A stretch of DNA of 64,000 bases from Lepiota brunneoincarnata. Taxonomy: Eukaryota > Basidiomycota > Agaricomycetes > Agaricales > Agaricaceae. The stretch is taken from contig JAEBUN010000068.1 of the NCBI GenBank assembly GCA_023014365.1, positions 1 through 64,000 of the forward strand, written 5' to 3'. A model generated the notes under the pieces. It made no database searches and was not told the origin of the DNA. It saw only the letters and a list, made by a program, of their open reading frames with translations. Positions 1 to 11,169 of the stretch are shown one piece after another (position 1 is the first letter of the stretch; each line of letters opens with the position of its first letter). Made by a program: the position numbers and the translations under genes.

Positions 1-65
1 CTGGACATTACCAGCTTCCCCATACCCTACAACCCTTTCCACCACCTTCCCCTCCCTCCGAAAAT

Positions 66-1097
66 ATGTCTGAAACTATGGGAGACCTGCCAGCTAACCA
101 GCCACCATCAGGACCACCTGGAGGACCACCCAGAGGCCCACCAGGACTGCCTGGACCACCACATGATCCACCCTGACCACCATCACCACAACCGCAGCAC
201 AATGGCTATAAAGAACTGTTGTTCAAAAAACCAACACCGTTCGACGGCAACTGCAAGAATTTCCAGGAATTCATTAACTCTGTAACACTCTACCTTTATG
301 GTAACACCGACATCTATAACACCGATGACAAGAAAATCGTATTCTTCTTATCCTTGCTTAAAACCAGCGAAGCCAGCAACTGGAAGAACCAGTACTTTCA
401 GTCGAAGCAAATTTGGGGAGAGTTCACCCCCAGAACATATGACGAACTCATTGAAGAGTTCACCAAAGCATTCTCGCCCGTCGATGTCCCATCCCAAGCA
501 TTCCACGACCTTAACACCCTCTGCCAAGGATCCCGTAATGTTGAAGATGCCATCGCAGAGTTCAAGACTCTCATCCACCATTCAGGACTCCACGAAGATC
601 GTGCCCTCATAGAGAAGTTCCAAAACATCATCAATCGGAACCTTGCTTACAAAATCCTCACCGATCTGAACCCACCCAATACCATAAATGAATGGTACCG
701 CCACGCTATCCAGATTGACCACAACTGGTGCACCACTTCTACAATCCTTGGACTGTATCCAGGATTCCATCCATGCCCTGCCCCCACCAATAACTACCGC
801 CATACGCAACAACCATATCACCAACAGCAACAACAATTGTCCTACACTAGACCAAACTGCCATTACCAATTCCACCCATCGCGTGATCCGAACGCCATGG
901 AGATTGACAATACGTACCTTAATGAAGGTCCCAAATATTACCCTTCTTTTAATATCCCTGGTGATCTGCACCCCGATCAAGAAGAAGCTGAAGAAGACCA
1001 ACCAGATCATTTCCCCCACAATGACAACATCAATATCAACGCCATCTTCACGCCTGAAGAAAAACATGCCTACAAGAAAGGCTTATGTTTCCGCTGA
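66..1097 (+). pseudogene. gag: gypsy-1 Gag remnant
   Basis: The frame opens at ATG 66 with a proline/glycine-rich, collagen-like N-terminus (repeated GPPG-type steps), meets an in-frame TGA at 174-176 and stays open from about 219 to 1097. The middle (about 219-760) reads as a retrotransposon Gag capsid-like domain. A Gln-rich stretch follows. The C-terminus approaches a CCHC zinc knuckle (CFR at about 1086-1094, later H and C), but the TGA at 1095-1097 stands where the second cysteine is expected. Gag would form the particle and bind RNA. This copy cannot make a full protein. Confidence 0.8.
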
Positions 1098-1249
1098 TTC
1101 AAACCCAGTCACATCTCCTGCATTTGCCCCAATGTTGCCCAACTGCAACTGAAGACCAATAAAGCAACCAACATACGAAACGCCTCCCTTAAAATCCATT
1201 CTATCATTGAATCTATTCCCAAAACCGAAGCTGTTGAAGTCTACAAGAC

Positions 1250-3607
1250 TTGGTCCAAAGACCCGACTATGCAACCGTTCACAAATTTTTGATTCGGAGG
1301 TTCTGTTCAACACCAGCACCTTCCAGTTCCCCTCTCTCTTGTAATGTTGTAACTCTCGCATCTACTTCAAACAATAAATCCATATATCTTCCTTTAAAGG
1401 TGCAGAGCCTGAGAGAACAAAAAGACGTCCCGCTTATTGCCCTCCTTGACTCTGGAGCTCAAGGAAACTTCATATCAGACAACTTCGTCACCGAACATCA
1501 TTTATGGAAGCAAGAACTTCCCTGAGCAATTAACATACGTAATTTCGATGGATTGAACAATCTAAACAGAATGATTACCCATTATTCTACCTTCCACACA
1601 ATAATTGATGGTCAATTGACTCCCATCACCGCCTATGTCGCAGCAACAGGATCAAAACCAATGGTCCTTGGTTTCCCATGGCTTAACAAAGTCAACCCAA
1701 AAATCGATTGGAAATGCCATACATTCCAATGGAGAAAAGAGAAGAAGTGCAACCACCACCCTGAGTACTTAACGTACAACAACCGTCTGATCGATATTGC
1801 TACTCTCACAATGGACTGATCAAATGCATTCAACCCCGAAGGAAAGTTTTCCTACACCCCACATGAACTGATCTATGAACCTCTCCTCAATGAGGACTAC
1901 AAAGAGTTCTCTCTAGAGTCTGAGATGTGTCAGATCATCAGTACGCCCGCTGAACTCGCTCATGTTGAGCTTGAGATCAACTGAACCAGTCAAGCTACAG
2001 AACTTGCAATTAAACACGGAGACAAAAAGGTCGACGACCCCGCTGTTAAAGTCCCCCACCAATTCCACCAATGGTTGAGTCGTTTCAGCAAGAAGGCTGC
2101 TGAATGATTCCCTCCCGACAATCTTACAACCACGCTATTGAATTAAAGCCCAAATTCAAACCCATCACGATGACAGCTTACAAGCTTTCCCCAAACCAAG
2201 ATAACTCTTTGAAAGAGTTTATTTCCGAAAACCTCCGTAAAGGTTACATCCATCCATCGAAATCCCCGATGGCATCCCCATTCTTCTTCGTCGACAAAAA
2301 GGGTGGTTCACTCTGCCCCTGTCAGGATTACCGCTATGTCAAATAAACATATGGTCAAGAACGCATACCAAATCCCGATGGTTACTGAGATTATGGATAA
2401 GCTCAAAGGAGCCTGTATATTTTCCAAACTTGATGTCCATGCCGGATACAACAACATTTGCATCAAGAAAGGAGATGAATGGAAAGGTGCATTCAACACC
2501 CCACTTGGACTATTCAAACTGACCATCATGTTCTTCAGAATGTGCAACTCCCCCACAACTTTCCAGGCATTTATGGATGATATCTTAGCATCCCTGATCC
2601 ATAAAGGAGGAATCATCATTTACATGGACAACATACTCATATTTGCTTGTGACCAGGAAGAACACGACTGCATTATGGAAGAAGTTCTCAAGTGTTTGGC
2701 CCTGAACAACATCTATCTCAAAACCAAGAAATGCAAATTCTACTGCAACCGTATGGAATACCTTGGCATGATCATCACACCCAATAAAATTGAAATAGAC
2801 CCTGTCAAACTAGCCGGAATCACCCAATGGCCCATACCGAAATGTACCAAAGACATCCAAAAATTTATAGGATTCTGCAACTTCTACCGGATATTTATCC
2901 ACAGCTATTCCGCTATTGCCCGACCCCTTAATGCCCTTATGTTGACCAAACGACTATTCAAGTGGACTGATGAATGCTGTGACTCATTCGATGCTTTGAA
3001 ACTTCAGTTCTCAAAGCAACCCATGCTTACAATGCCTGATCAATTGAAACCATTCGAAATCAAATACGACGCTTTGAAATATGCTACCGGAGCCATACTT
3101 TATCAAACCAACATTAATAATCAATGCCACCCCATGGCTTTCCTATTGAAAACCCTTATGCCCGCCAAACAAAATTACGATATCCACAACCACAAGTTAC
3201 TTGCCATTATCCATGCCCTTGGTGAATGGTGTCATTATCTGGAAGGAGGACCCTTCCCCATGAAAGTTTGTACTGATCACCAAAATCTTACTTATTGGAA
3301 GAAACCGCAGGATATAAACCGGCGCCAGGCCTGCTGGCATCAATTCCTCTCCCGCTTTAATCTCCAGATCGAGCATGTACCTGGTACAAAAATACCCACC
3401 GCCAACACTCTCTCCCAATGTCCCGACCATATCCCCAACAAAGACAAAGACAACAAATCCATAACGGTATTACCCGAGACTATATTTGTCAACACCATCG
3501 ACCAAGAAACCCAAGACAATATACTTTGTCATCATAATTATGACCTGCACACTACCGAACAGATCACCACCCTCATGACTGCCCCATACGTTCCTATGGA
3601 TTCCTGA
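1250..3607 (+). pseudogene. pol: gypsy-1 Pol remnant: protease, reverse transcriptase, RNase H
   Basis: An aspartic protease motif (LLDSGAQGNFIS) lies near 1442-1475. The frame is broken by TGA at 1523-1525, 1817-1819 and 1982-1984, with a shift of frame near 2300-2346. RT runs from about 2180 to 2900 and includes SKLDVHAGYN and the tether FIGFCNFYR. The catalytic loop at 2621-2632 reads YMDN instead of YxDD, so the second metal-binding aspartate is lost. RNase H follows to about 3430. Despite the mutations, 2303-3607 is still open for 434 codons. It is clearly Ty3/gypsy by domain order and inactive by sequence. Confidence 0.85.
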
Positions 3608-3638
3608 TATTCTGTAACGCAAACCCCGAAAGGTTTAA

Positions 3639-5288
3639 TTGTTACTTATGATGGTAGGACCATTCCACCAGAAGACCTCAAACTCTGCCGATGTATCATA
3701 TGGAAATATCATAATTCCCCCACCGCAGGACACCCTGGTATCGATGCAACCCTTCACACATTGGAGCATGATTTTTACTGGCCTGGTATGGCCAGTTTCA
3801 CATGTGATTATGTCAAAGGATGCACCGACTGTCAACAGTTTAAAATTAATCAACACCCTGCCAAGCCTGCCTTTACCCCTATCCCTGCACCCAAATTGAA
3901 CTGCCCGTTCACTCAAATCATGATGGATCTCATCACCGACCTCCCTCCCTCTGCAGGTTTTGACTTGATTCTGTCCATTGTGGACCATGGACTCTCAAAG
4001 GGGGTAATTCTCACCCCTACCAACAAAGCAGCGACTGCTGATGACATCACCAATATCATTCTAAATAAAGTCTACCCACGCTACAGCCTATCTGAATGTA
4101 TCATATCCAACCACGATCCACATTTTACTGCACATTTGTTCCAGAAACTTTTGGAATGACTCAAAATAACCCCTGCAATGACCACAGCCTATCACCCCAA
4201 AGCAGATGGAGCAACCAAACATTCTCACCAGGAAACCCAAGCATATCTCTCCATTTTCTGTTCACATCATCCCGAAAACTGGTCACAGGCCCTCCCTCTT
4301 CTTGAATTTGCATACAATAGCCAACTGCATGCCTTACAAAAACAAACACTGTTTGAAATCATTATGGGAATACAACCGAAAGCACTTCCCACCATTCTCC
4401 TTGAAACCGAATCTCCCACTGTCAATAACTGCATGGAACTAATTGATTTATACTGTCAAAATGCTAAAACCACACATGAAACCGCCATGAAACACATGGA
4501 AAACTGACGCCAATCAAAGTTTACCCCGTTCCATGAAAATCAAATGGTTTGGCTCGACGCCCGGAACTTAAATACCCCATATGTCACGCACAAAATGGCT
4601 CCCAAATGCCTCGGACCATTCCATATCCTCAACGTTTTATCCCCTGTTTCATACTGACTCGAACTCCCCAAACGCTGGAAAATCCACCCTGTATTCCACG
4701 CCCAACTCCTCATGCCATATACTGAAACTGAAACGTACAGACCCAACTACATCCAACCTCCACCCCTACCATGACAGACCACTTCCCCCAGTCCCATTCC
4801 ACCCATCGCTGAAACACCAACCGCCGTCCCCATTCCCCCGCTTGTTGCTACTGTTAGCGACTATATTAACAAAGTTGACAGTGCCTCTACCCTCATCTTT
4901 TCGCTTCTTATCGCACCAACGCCAGCAGTATCAACAGAAGTACGTGATGGCTTCTTCCAACTCCGCAAAAACCTCCTCTGCCTCCGTGGCCTCAAACAAA
5001 GTGTCAAAAGAGTCAAGGAAGCAAATCAAAACACATTTAACCGCCTGTGGGCCGACCCCACCTTCCGCTGAATCTTCACCGAGCATTGCAGCTCCACAAC
5101 CGGTATATGGATTGCACCTGCAATCCCTAGTCCGATTCAACCTATGCCAGCCAACAGACTGGCCTGACGAGTCCCTGTTCACTCAACCCACTGATGAATT
5201 CGACCTGAACAACCTCCAAGCCTTACTACCCTGCCTATTATCGTACCCCCTGCCTCTGCACTACCACCCCAAACTCGACAACAAATAG
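3639..5288 (+). pseudogene. pol: gypsy-1 integrase remnant and proline-rich tail
   Basis: The HHCC zinc domain (HPGID...GCTDCQQF) lies at about 3730-3845. The DDE core has D in MMDLITDLP (near 3922), D in SNHDPHF (near 4110) and E in the HQETQAYL segment (near 4230). A TGA at 4157-4159 and a TGA at 4505-4507 interrupt the frame. The C-terminal part includes LGPFHILN and HPVFHAQLL, the usual GPY/F-type module, near 4610-4710. After that comes a Pro-rich segment with several stops to 5348. The reading continues, after undoing the inversion, into the zinc-knuckle tail at 32711-33047. Confidence 0.8.
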
Positions 5289-5348
5289 TGGATGAATTCA
5301 CCCAATGAATGGAAGCCCGTCAACAGCAGGAAACCCACCCCTTACCCC

Positions 5349-6010
5349 TGTTAGAGCCGGTGCGGGTCAGGACCGAAGCGGAGGGTCGGGGTGGTATCCT
5401 TGGTATAAGGTAACCGGGGGACAGGACGAAGTCAGTACGTAGACTTCGGGACCGAGGCGGAGTACGTCGGGCGGGGGTTGGACTTGCGGCCTCAGCTTAT
5501 GTGCTGTGCCCTCCTACTGTCCTAGTCCGTATTTCAGGAAGTCGGAGCCGAAGCGGAGTGAGGCAGAAGAGAGGAGAGGATATGGAACAGGGAGCTGGTC
5601 CGCTGCTCGATTCGATTATCAGACTGAGGAGTACAAGCCAAGTGCCTACGGTATATATACTACTAGCTTGACGAATGATGACTCATACTGACTACGTGCG
5701 GAGCGAAGCGGAGACCCATATGGTTACAAGCGGATTACGAATAATTTCGAATGGAATGGAGACCGGTATGGGTATGGAGACTGGTAACGTATTCTGATTA
5801 CGGACGGAGAATGGAGAACTGGACAATGGGAGCACCGAGGGTCAGGTGGTCGTGGCACGTGTAGAGGTAAGTCGCGTAATCGGGGCAAAGGGTTGCGGTC
5901 GGAGCCAGTCGGGGCCGAGTCGGAGGGCATAGGGTTGTCGTGTGGAGCACACGTGGAGTCGAGAAGCCGAAGCCTAATGGTTAAGCTCTAAGTTTGGTGT
6001 GGATATGACA
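5349..6010 (-). repeat. 3' LTR of chromovirus copy a (variant I)
   Basis: 662 bp. On the plus strand it starts TGTTAGAGCC and ends GGATATGACA, so it is bounded by TG...CA. Diagnostic bases (GGCAAAGG, GGTGGTCGTGG, GAATGATGAC on the plus strand) agree with the left LTR of copy b (33048-33709) and not with the other LTR of this same element. This shows that the two LTRs come from different insertions. Confidence 0.95.
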
Positions 6011-6023
6011 GTGCCCCCCCTTT
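6011..6023 (-). other. Polypurine tract of copy a
   Basis: On the minus strand the sequence AAAGGGGGGGCAC directly precedes the 3' LTR (TGTCATATCC). It is the expected primer for plus-strand DNA synthesis. The same tract precedes the right LTR of copy b at about 40250-40262. Confidence 0.8.
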
Positions 6024-6085
6024 AGGGCCGAGCCTCGAGGCCCAAGGCGGTCTAGACCGGGGCCCACCGGAAAATTCCATGAGGG

Positions 6086-6093
6086 TATAAAAA
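6086..6093 (+). promoter_or_regulatory. TATA box for the antisense gene of copy a
   Basis: TATAAAAA lies 76 bp inside the 3' LTR and about 59 bp upstream of the antisense gene's ATG at 6145, facing away from the LTR. This spacing suits a Pol II promoter with a short 5' UTR. Copy b keeps it (about 40181-40188, minus strand). Transcription from it is inferred. Confidence 0.5.
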
Positions 6094-6144
6094 AAAGGTG
6101 AACTGATTCGAATTTGAGAGGACACAACTTGACCTCCTACCCCC

Positions 6145-7296
6145 ATGAGCAGACAACCATCCCGTCAACCGACCGCTACGGAGCGCAAGGCGCGATTACT
6201 GAGAGAGAAGGCGGAGCGAGAGGAACGAGAGCGGCTCGAAATCGAGAGGCTAGAAGAAGAGGAACGGCGAGAGGAGGAGGAGCGGCGGCTGGCAATAGAG
6301 CGCCAAGAGGAGGAGCGACGGCAGCTCATAGAGCGCCAAGAGGAGGAGCGACGGCAGCTCATAGAGCGCCAAGAGGAGGAGCGACGGCAGCTCATAGAGC
6401 TGCGCCAGCGACAAGCGGAAGAGCGCGCGAAGGAGCGATATGCGGAGGAGATCAGGAGGCAGCAAGAGGAAACCGCCGAGGCAGAGCGTCGGGCGATTCG
6501 GGCCCGACTCGTTGCGACGACCACAGGGGCCTCGTCGAGCCGTCTGTCGGAAGACCCGATGCAAGTAGATACGGAGGAGTCGGATTCCGAATATACGGAT
6601 AGGGATGAGGCGAGGGACGAGGAGGAAGAGGGGGAGGAGGACTCTGGGGATTCAGGGGGTAAGGGTAAGGGGAAGGCAAAGGCGAGGGCGGCCCCGCGAC
6701 GGGGCCATGCGCACGTATTCGGGGGCGAGAATCCCTGCTGGAGGTGCCAGCGAGACGGGGTCCCATGTGAGGTGGCCGGCGGGTAAGTCATTTTGGAGGA
6801 TTTCCGGACTACATACTGATAGTTTCTTAGTAACACCAGGAGTTGCCGTCGGTGCAGCAAAATGAAAAAACGGTGCGGGGGTCAAGAGGAGACGGAGCCG
6901 AGCGGGGCCGGTGGTTTGTCGGGCCAGCAATTCGAAGGTGAGTAAGGAATCCTGTATTATGATGGATGCCAATTGATGGACCTTGTAGAGTTGAAACGGC
7001 TCATCGAAGAAAGGCACCAGGAGACCGTCAAGAAAATCTACATCCTGGAGGTGCGAATTGAGCGGTCCATCGCTCGGTTGGGGGAAAAGGTCGACAAGAT
7101 GGGGTCGCTTGCTGGCCGCTACGAGCAACTATGGCGTTGGGAGGCTCAGGTGGACGGAAATTGGTCGAGTGGAAATTTTTCGGAGACGGAGGGTTCGGAG
7201 GGGAGTGTCGGGCCCGCTTCGGAGGAGGAGGTGCGGGATTTGATGGAAGAAGTGAATGGGTCGCCCGGGCTCTCTGGAGACGACACCGATAGGTAG
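6145..7296 (+). CDS. Antisense accessory gene of the chromovirus: charged coiled-coil, Zn2Cys6-like protein (2 introns)
   Basis: Three exons are predicted: 6145-6782, 6840-6937 and 6989-7296. Introns of 57 nt (GTAAGT...CAG) and 51 nt (GTGAGT...TAG) join in frame to about 347 aa. Residues 14-125 are an almost continuous E/R/K/Q helix including three 11-residue repeats (ERQEEERRQLI type). An acidic Ser/Glu/Asp stretch follows. Six cysteines at 198, 201, 208, 215, 218 and 225 have spacing 3-7-7-3-7, the same as in Gal4, with basic residues in the second half (SKMKKR). The intron splits the cluster between Cys3 and Cys4. Exon 3 adds a second possible coiled coil and an acidic tail. The gene converges on pol, with 70 bp between the stops. 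A DNA-binding or regulatory role is inference from the cysteine pattern alone. Both element copies carry the gene. Confidence 0.7.
6301..6399 (+). repeat. 33-bp tandem repeat, 3 units, in the antisense gene
   Basis: Units at 6301-6333, 6334-6366 and 6367-6399 begin CGCCAAGAGGAGGAGCGACG and are identical. Each encodes 11 residues of the charged helix. Copy b has one unit, and its exon 1 is exactly 66 bp shorter, so the array changes length in frame. Confidence 0.9.
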
Positions 7297-7366
7297 TTGT
7301 ACGGGGTTGTTTTTTTTGGTTTGTTTAATACATGGTTGTTTCTTGGTGCGATGTGTGGTCAGTAAC

Positions 7367-10300
7367 TCAAAGTGAGTGAAGAGGACCAGGCTTTGCAGGG
7401 TAAGAGGAATGAAAAGCCTCTACGAGATCTATAGCATGTTCAAGCTCGGTGGCTGGCAACCACGAGGACTCTTCTTCAGTGTCTTCGTAACCTAACCAGA
7501 TGACTTTATAGAGGAGCTTGCACGCGCGGCGCCGATCGATCTTAGAGTCGACGATGCGGGCAATCTCGTATTCTGGTTCACCGTCAATGGAAACCGGCGC
7601 GGGCGGCGGATCCGATCGGGCAGGTATGGTGTTAGGTGTGGCTGGTTCGAGCATGGAAACATGGAAGACTGGGTGTACTCCACGCATGGAGTCGGGAAGT
7701 CGGAGTGTAAGGGAGTGAGTACCTGCTTGTGCAATGATCTCATAAGGCCCAAGGTACTTTTCGGAGAGTTTTTTGGAGGGACGGGTGGTGCGGAAGAATT
7801 GGGCTTTCACAAATACCTTTTGTCCAACCTTGAAGTCCGGGGCGGGGAGTCGGTGGGCGTCGGCGGAGGTCTGATAACGTTGCTGGGCTAGCGCTATTTC
7901 GGACTTCAGGGTGGTATGTAGGTCGTCGAGATCAACAGCAAAATGGCGGGCCCGGGCGGAGGCAAGATCGCGTTCAGGATGAACTGTGATGTTCGGATGG
8001 TATCCTTTATTAGCGAAGAATGGGGAGATACCGGTGGTGGCACTAGGAGCGTTGTTGTAAGCAAACTCAGCTAGGGGTAGTAATTCGGACCAATTGTCCT
8101 GTTGGTAGTTACAATAGACCCGAAGGTATTGTTCGAGGGTCTGGTTGGTGCGTTCCGTTTGTCCGTCGCCTTCTGGATGGTAGCCCGAGGTGAAATGTAG
8201 CTTCATGTCAAGGGCTTGTCCCAATGAGCGGAAGAAGTGGGAGACGAATTCGGAGCCGCGGTCGGAGGTAACATGTTCGGGTACGCCGTGCTTGGAGAAG
8301 ACGTGGAGGACGAATAGGCGGGCGAGGTCGGAGGAGGTGATGGTATCATAAGTCGGGATGAAGAGGGATTGCTTGGTGAGTCTGTCAACGATTACCAGGA
8401 TGGCATCATAGCCGGAGGAGGCGGGAAGTTTTTCAATGAAGTCCATGGAGATTGAATTCCAAGGGCGTTCGGGGATGGGGAGTTGCTTAAGGAGACCGTA
8501 GGGGCGATGGCGCTGGGGTTTAGACCTCATACAGGTGACGCAAGACTTACAGAAATCCTTGACGAAGGTGCGGACGCTAGGCCAGGTGTATTCGCACCGG
8601 ATGAGTTCCAGCGTTTTATTCTGACCGAAGTGGCCGGCTAGGACGTGATCATGCTTGTACTGGAGGACCCAAAGTCGGAGATTGTCGGTGTCAGGGACGT
8701 AGATTCTGTCATCTAAGAGGAGGAAACCTTTATCATTAACTGACCAACGGCCTTCTGGGCTGGCAAGATGGGCGGAAGCGGTCGGATCCGCTGGTAGGGC
8801 GGCGAGAATATCGCGGTGTAGCTGATCGAGGTCCATGACTACAGCTGCACGAAGGGAAGGGGCGTAAAGAGTGGTGGCACGGACGGAGGCCACGAGCTGT
8901 TCGTGAGTGAACACAGGCCGGAAGTTGTGCGGGTTGACTGATGCATAGTCGCTATTCCCCCCTTTAGGGTAGACGTCCCATTGTCTAGTTAGGGCGTCAG
9001 GCTTGGTGCCGAGGTGGCCGGGTCGGAAACGGATGACGAGGTGGAATTGGGATAGGAACTCGGACCAACGAGCTTGGCAGCGAGTCAGGATCTTGGTGGT
9101 GCAGAAGTATTCGAGGTTCTTGTGGTCAGTGACCACATCAATAGCAAGGGGGGCACCTTCGAGATAGTGCCGCCAGATGCGAAAGGCTTCGAATATCGCC
9201 AGGAGTTCCTTGTCGTGAGTGTCATAGTTGAGTTCGGCCGTGTTAAAGGTGCGGGAATGGAATGCAACGGGATGGACCTCCCCATTGTCGGTGACGATAG
9301 AGAGGATTGCCGCAAGGGCGTAGTCGGAGGCATCGGTCTCGACAATGATCTGAGCGTCGGGGACCCAAGGAGTGAGGACGGGGGCGGAGATAAATGCTTC
9401 CTTCAGGGAGTTAAAGGCCTCGCGACAATCATCAGTAAAATTCCACTTCACGTCTTTGCGGGTGAGGCGAGTGAGCGGAACGACGATGTCGGAGTATCCG
9501 TGAATGAAGCGACGGTAGAAATTGGCGAAGCCTAAGAAGGACTGGATGTCCTTGACTTTCTTAGGCTCAGGCCACTCCTGGATGGTCTTGACCTTAGATT
9601 GGTCCATTCGGAGGCCGTCGGGGGAGAGAATGTAGCCGAGATATTCCACTGTGTCAGAGTGGAACTGGCATTTGTCAGGGCGGGCGTATAGACCGTGTTG
9701 GCGGAGCCGCTTGAGGACCTCCTTGACTTGGTCACGATGGATACTATGGTTGTCGGAGTATATCAGAATGTCGTCAAGGTAGATAGTAACGCAGACGTCG
9801 AGCATGTCCTTGAATATATCGTTCATGAACCGCTGGAAGGTGGCGGGGGCATTGGTGAGGCCGAAAGGCATAACCATCCATTCGAAGGAGCCGTAGCGGG
9901 TCCGAAAGGCGGTCTTCCATTCGTCGCCGTCAGCAACGCGGACAAGATGGTAGGCGTGGCGGAGGTCGATCTTGGTATATACGCGAGCTTTGTGAGGGGA
10001 GTCTAAGAGGTCGGAGATGAGCGGAAGGGGATAGCGGTCCTTCTTGGTAATATGGTTGAGACCTCTAAAATCAACGCATAAGCGGAGGGAGCCGTCCTTT
10101 TTCTTGACGAAGAGGACCGGGGCTCCATGAGGGGAAGTGGAGGGGCGGATGAAACCAATAGATAAATGTTCGTCAATAAAATCACGTAGAGCTCCAAGCT
10201 CCGATTGTGACAGGGAGTAAATGGTACCGACCGGAGGCTGACCGCCATCCTCTAGGTTAATCTGGAGGTCGTAAGGGCGGTGTGGAGCAAGTGTGTCAGC

Positions 10301-11032
10301 ACGCGATTTACTGAAAACGTCAGTGAACTCGTGGTATTCCTCGGGGATGGACGAGAGGTCAGGCGGTTCCTCGGAGACAGAAGAGGACGCGGCCGATGCG
10401 GAGGCGGCGGAAAGATTGATTCGGAATTGTTGGGAGCCAGGGAGCTTGGCAGCGCGGATAAAGGCAGGAGCGTTTATCAAGGAGATGTGCGGTTTCGCAA
10501 GGGGGACAGATTGGGACGAGGTCCCGGACAGGGGTGGTGAACCTAGGTCAGGAGAGTCAGGGGCGGCCATAGGCGGAGCCGATGCGGGTGCGACGCAGGT
10601 AGAGACGGAAGCAGGATTCTCGAGTAGGGATGGCCGGAAAGTAATACTGCCCAAAGCCCAGTCAATCAACGGATTGTAGCGGGTGAGCCAGTTGTGTCCT
10701 AAGACCACAGAACAGGAAGAGTCGAGCTGGGTGACATAAGTGTCCAAAATGATAGATTCACCGGAGGGGAAGGATACAGGCAGTTGCGCAAGCTCCGTAA
10801 TGTAGGCGTTTGAGGTCCCATCAAATAACCGAAGTTCAATAGCCGGGATGGACGAGGTTGGAATACTATGAGAACGAACGAAAGAAGAGTCCACAAAACA
10901 GTGAGTAGAACCACTATCAACAAGAGCTTTGAAAGGAGAAAAAGAAGAAGAAAAGTCAGAACTAACTACATTGTCCGTTGTAGAAAGCGGGTCCGAAGCG
11001 GAGAGTACAGGAGCGGAAACAGAGGGTAACAA
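7367..11032 (-). CDS. pol: Chromovirus Pol, copy a: protease-RT-RNase H-integrase-chromodomain
   Basis: 1221 codons are open from a conventional TTG-initiated reading; the frame actually continues upstream to overlap gag. Protease DSG starts at residue 39. RT lies at about 240-480 with YLDD at 418. RNase H is at about 540-660, and the integrase HHCC near 780-830. The DDE core includes DFIEKLP, SDRGSEF and the E of GQTERTNQ. A GPY/F segment (YLGPYEI) precedes a chromodomain at about 1152-1210 (YEIARIVDSK...WLGYEDTEEESSWLP). The chromodomain places it among chromoviruses, which are thought to target marked chromatin. Two RT/RNase H positions differ from copy b by Arg to Cys or Gln changes at CpG. 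All catalytic residues I checked are present. Confidence 0.95.
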   Translation of the reverse strand: MLPSVSAPVLSASDPLSTTDNVVSSDFSSSFSPFKALVDSGSTHCFVDSSFVRSHSIPTSSIPAIELRLFDGTSNAYITELAQLPVSFPSGESIILDTYVTQLDSSCSVVLGHNWLTRYNPLIDWALGSITFRPSLLENPASVSTCVAPASAPPMAAPDSPDLGSPPLSGTSSQSVPLAKPHISLINAPAFIRAAKLPGSQQFRINLSAASASAASSSVSEEPPDLSSIPEEYHEFTDVFSKSRADTLAPHRPYDLQINLEDGGQPPVGTIYSLSQSELGALRDFIDEHLSIGFIRPSTSPHGAPVLFVKKKDGSLRLCVDFRGLNHITKKDRYPLPLISDLLDSPHKARVYTKIDLRHAYHLVRVADGDEWKTAFRTRYGSFEWMVMPFGLTNAPATFQRFMNDIFKDMLDVCVTIYLDDILIYSDNHSIHRDQVKEVLKRLRQHGLYARPDKCQFHSDTVEYLGYILSPDGLRMDQSKVKTIQEWPEPKKVKDIQSFLGFANFYRRFIHGYSDIVVPLTRLTRKDVKWNFTDDCREAFNSLKEAFISAPVLTPWVPDAQIIVETDASDYALAAILSIVTDNGEVHPVAFHSRTFNTAELNYDTHDKELLAIFEAFRIWRHYLEGAPLAIDVVTDHKNLEYFCTTKILTRCQARWSEFLSQFHLVIRFRPGHLGTKPDALTRQWDVYPKGGNSDYASVNPHNFRPVFTHEQLVASVRATTLYAPSLRAAVVMDLDQLHRDILAALPADPTASAHLASPEGRWSVNDKGFLLLDDRIYVPDTDNLRLWVLQYKHDHVLAGHFGQNKTLELIRCEYTWPSVRTFVKDFCKSCVTCMRSKPQRHRPYGLLKQLPIPERPWNSISMDFIEKLPASSGYDAILVIVDRLTKQSLFIPTYDTITSSDLARLFVLHVFSKHGVPEHVTSDRGSEFVSHFFRSLGQALDMKLHFTSGYHPEGDGQTERTNQTLEQYLRVYCNYQQDNWSELLPLAEFAYNNAPSATTGISPFFANKGYHPNITVHPERDLASARARHFAVDLDDLHTTLKSEIALAQQRYQTSADAHRLPAPDFKVGQKVFVKAQFFRTTRPSKKLSEKYLGPYEIIAQAGTHSLTLRLPDSMRGVHPVFHVSMLEPATPNTIPARSDPPPAPVSIDGEPEYEIARIVDSKIDRRRACKLLYKVIWLGYEDTEEESSWLPATELEHAIDLVEAFHSSYPAKPGPLHSL

Positions 11033-11169
11033 AGTAACTAAAGGAGAAGTTAATGTAATATGAAGAGAGTTTGGATCGGAAAGAGCGGACGCATTGAGAC
11101 GGAAACTCTCTGGAGCACAGCAGAGTTCAATGCGATCCTCAGTCTGTGCAGAGGCCTGAGGACTGCCGA

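Larger units (their letters stand above)
1..5348 (+). mobile_element. gypsy-1: degenerate Ty3/gypsy LTR retrotransposon, 5' LTR outside window
   Basis: Gag, protease, RT, RNase H and integrase remnants follow one another in the Ty3 order on the plus strand, broken by many stops and a few frameshifts. The 5' LTR would lie left of base 1. The element stops abruptly at 5348, where the LTR of chromovirus copy a begins. Its missing 3' end lies at 32271-33047 on the minus strand: the 5 bp before the break (ACCCC, 5344-5348) are the reverse complement of 33043-33047, so both pieces derive from one element separated by an inversion. It is a dead copy and the host of the chromovirus insertion. Confidence 0.9.

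Noticed and set aside
8..202. Glycine-rich minus-strand frame at the window start
   Set aside because: It is the reverse of the Pro/Gly-rich Gag N-terminus of gypsy-1.
6165..6860. 231-codon Ser/Arg-rich frame opposite the antisense gene
   Set aside because: A shadow of the charged E/R repeat coding strand. The Zn2Cys6 pattern and introns are on the other strand.
6145..7296. A host Zn2Cys6 transcription factor captured by chance
   Set aside because: The same gene lies at the same place in both element copies, between polypurine tract and pol, so it belongs to the element family.
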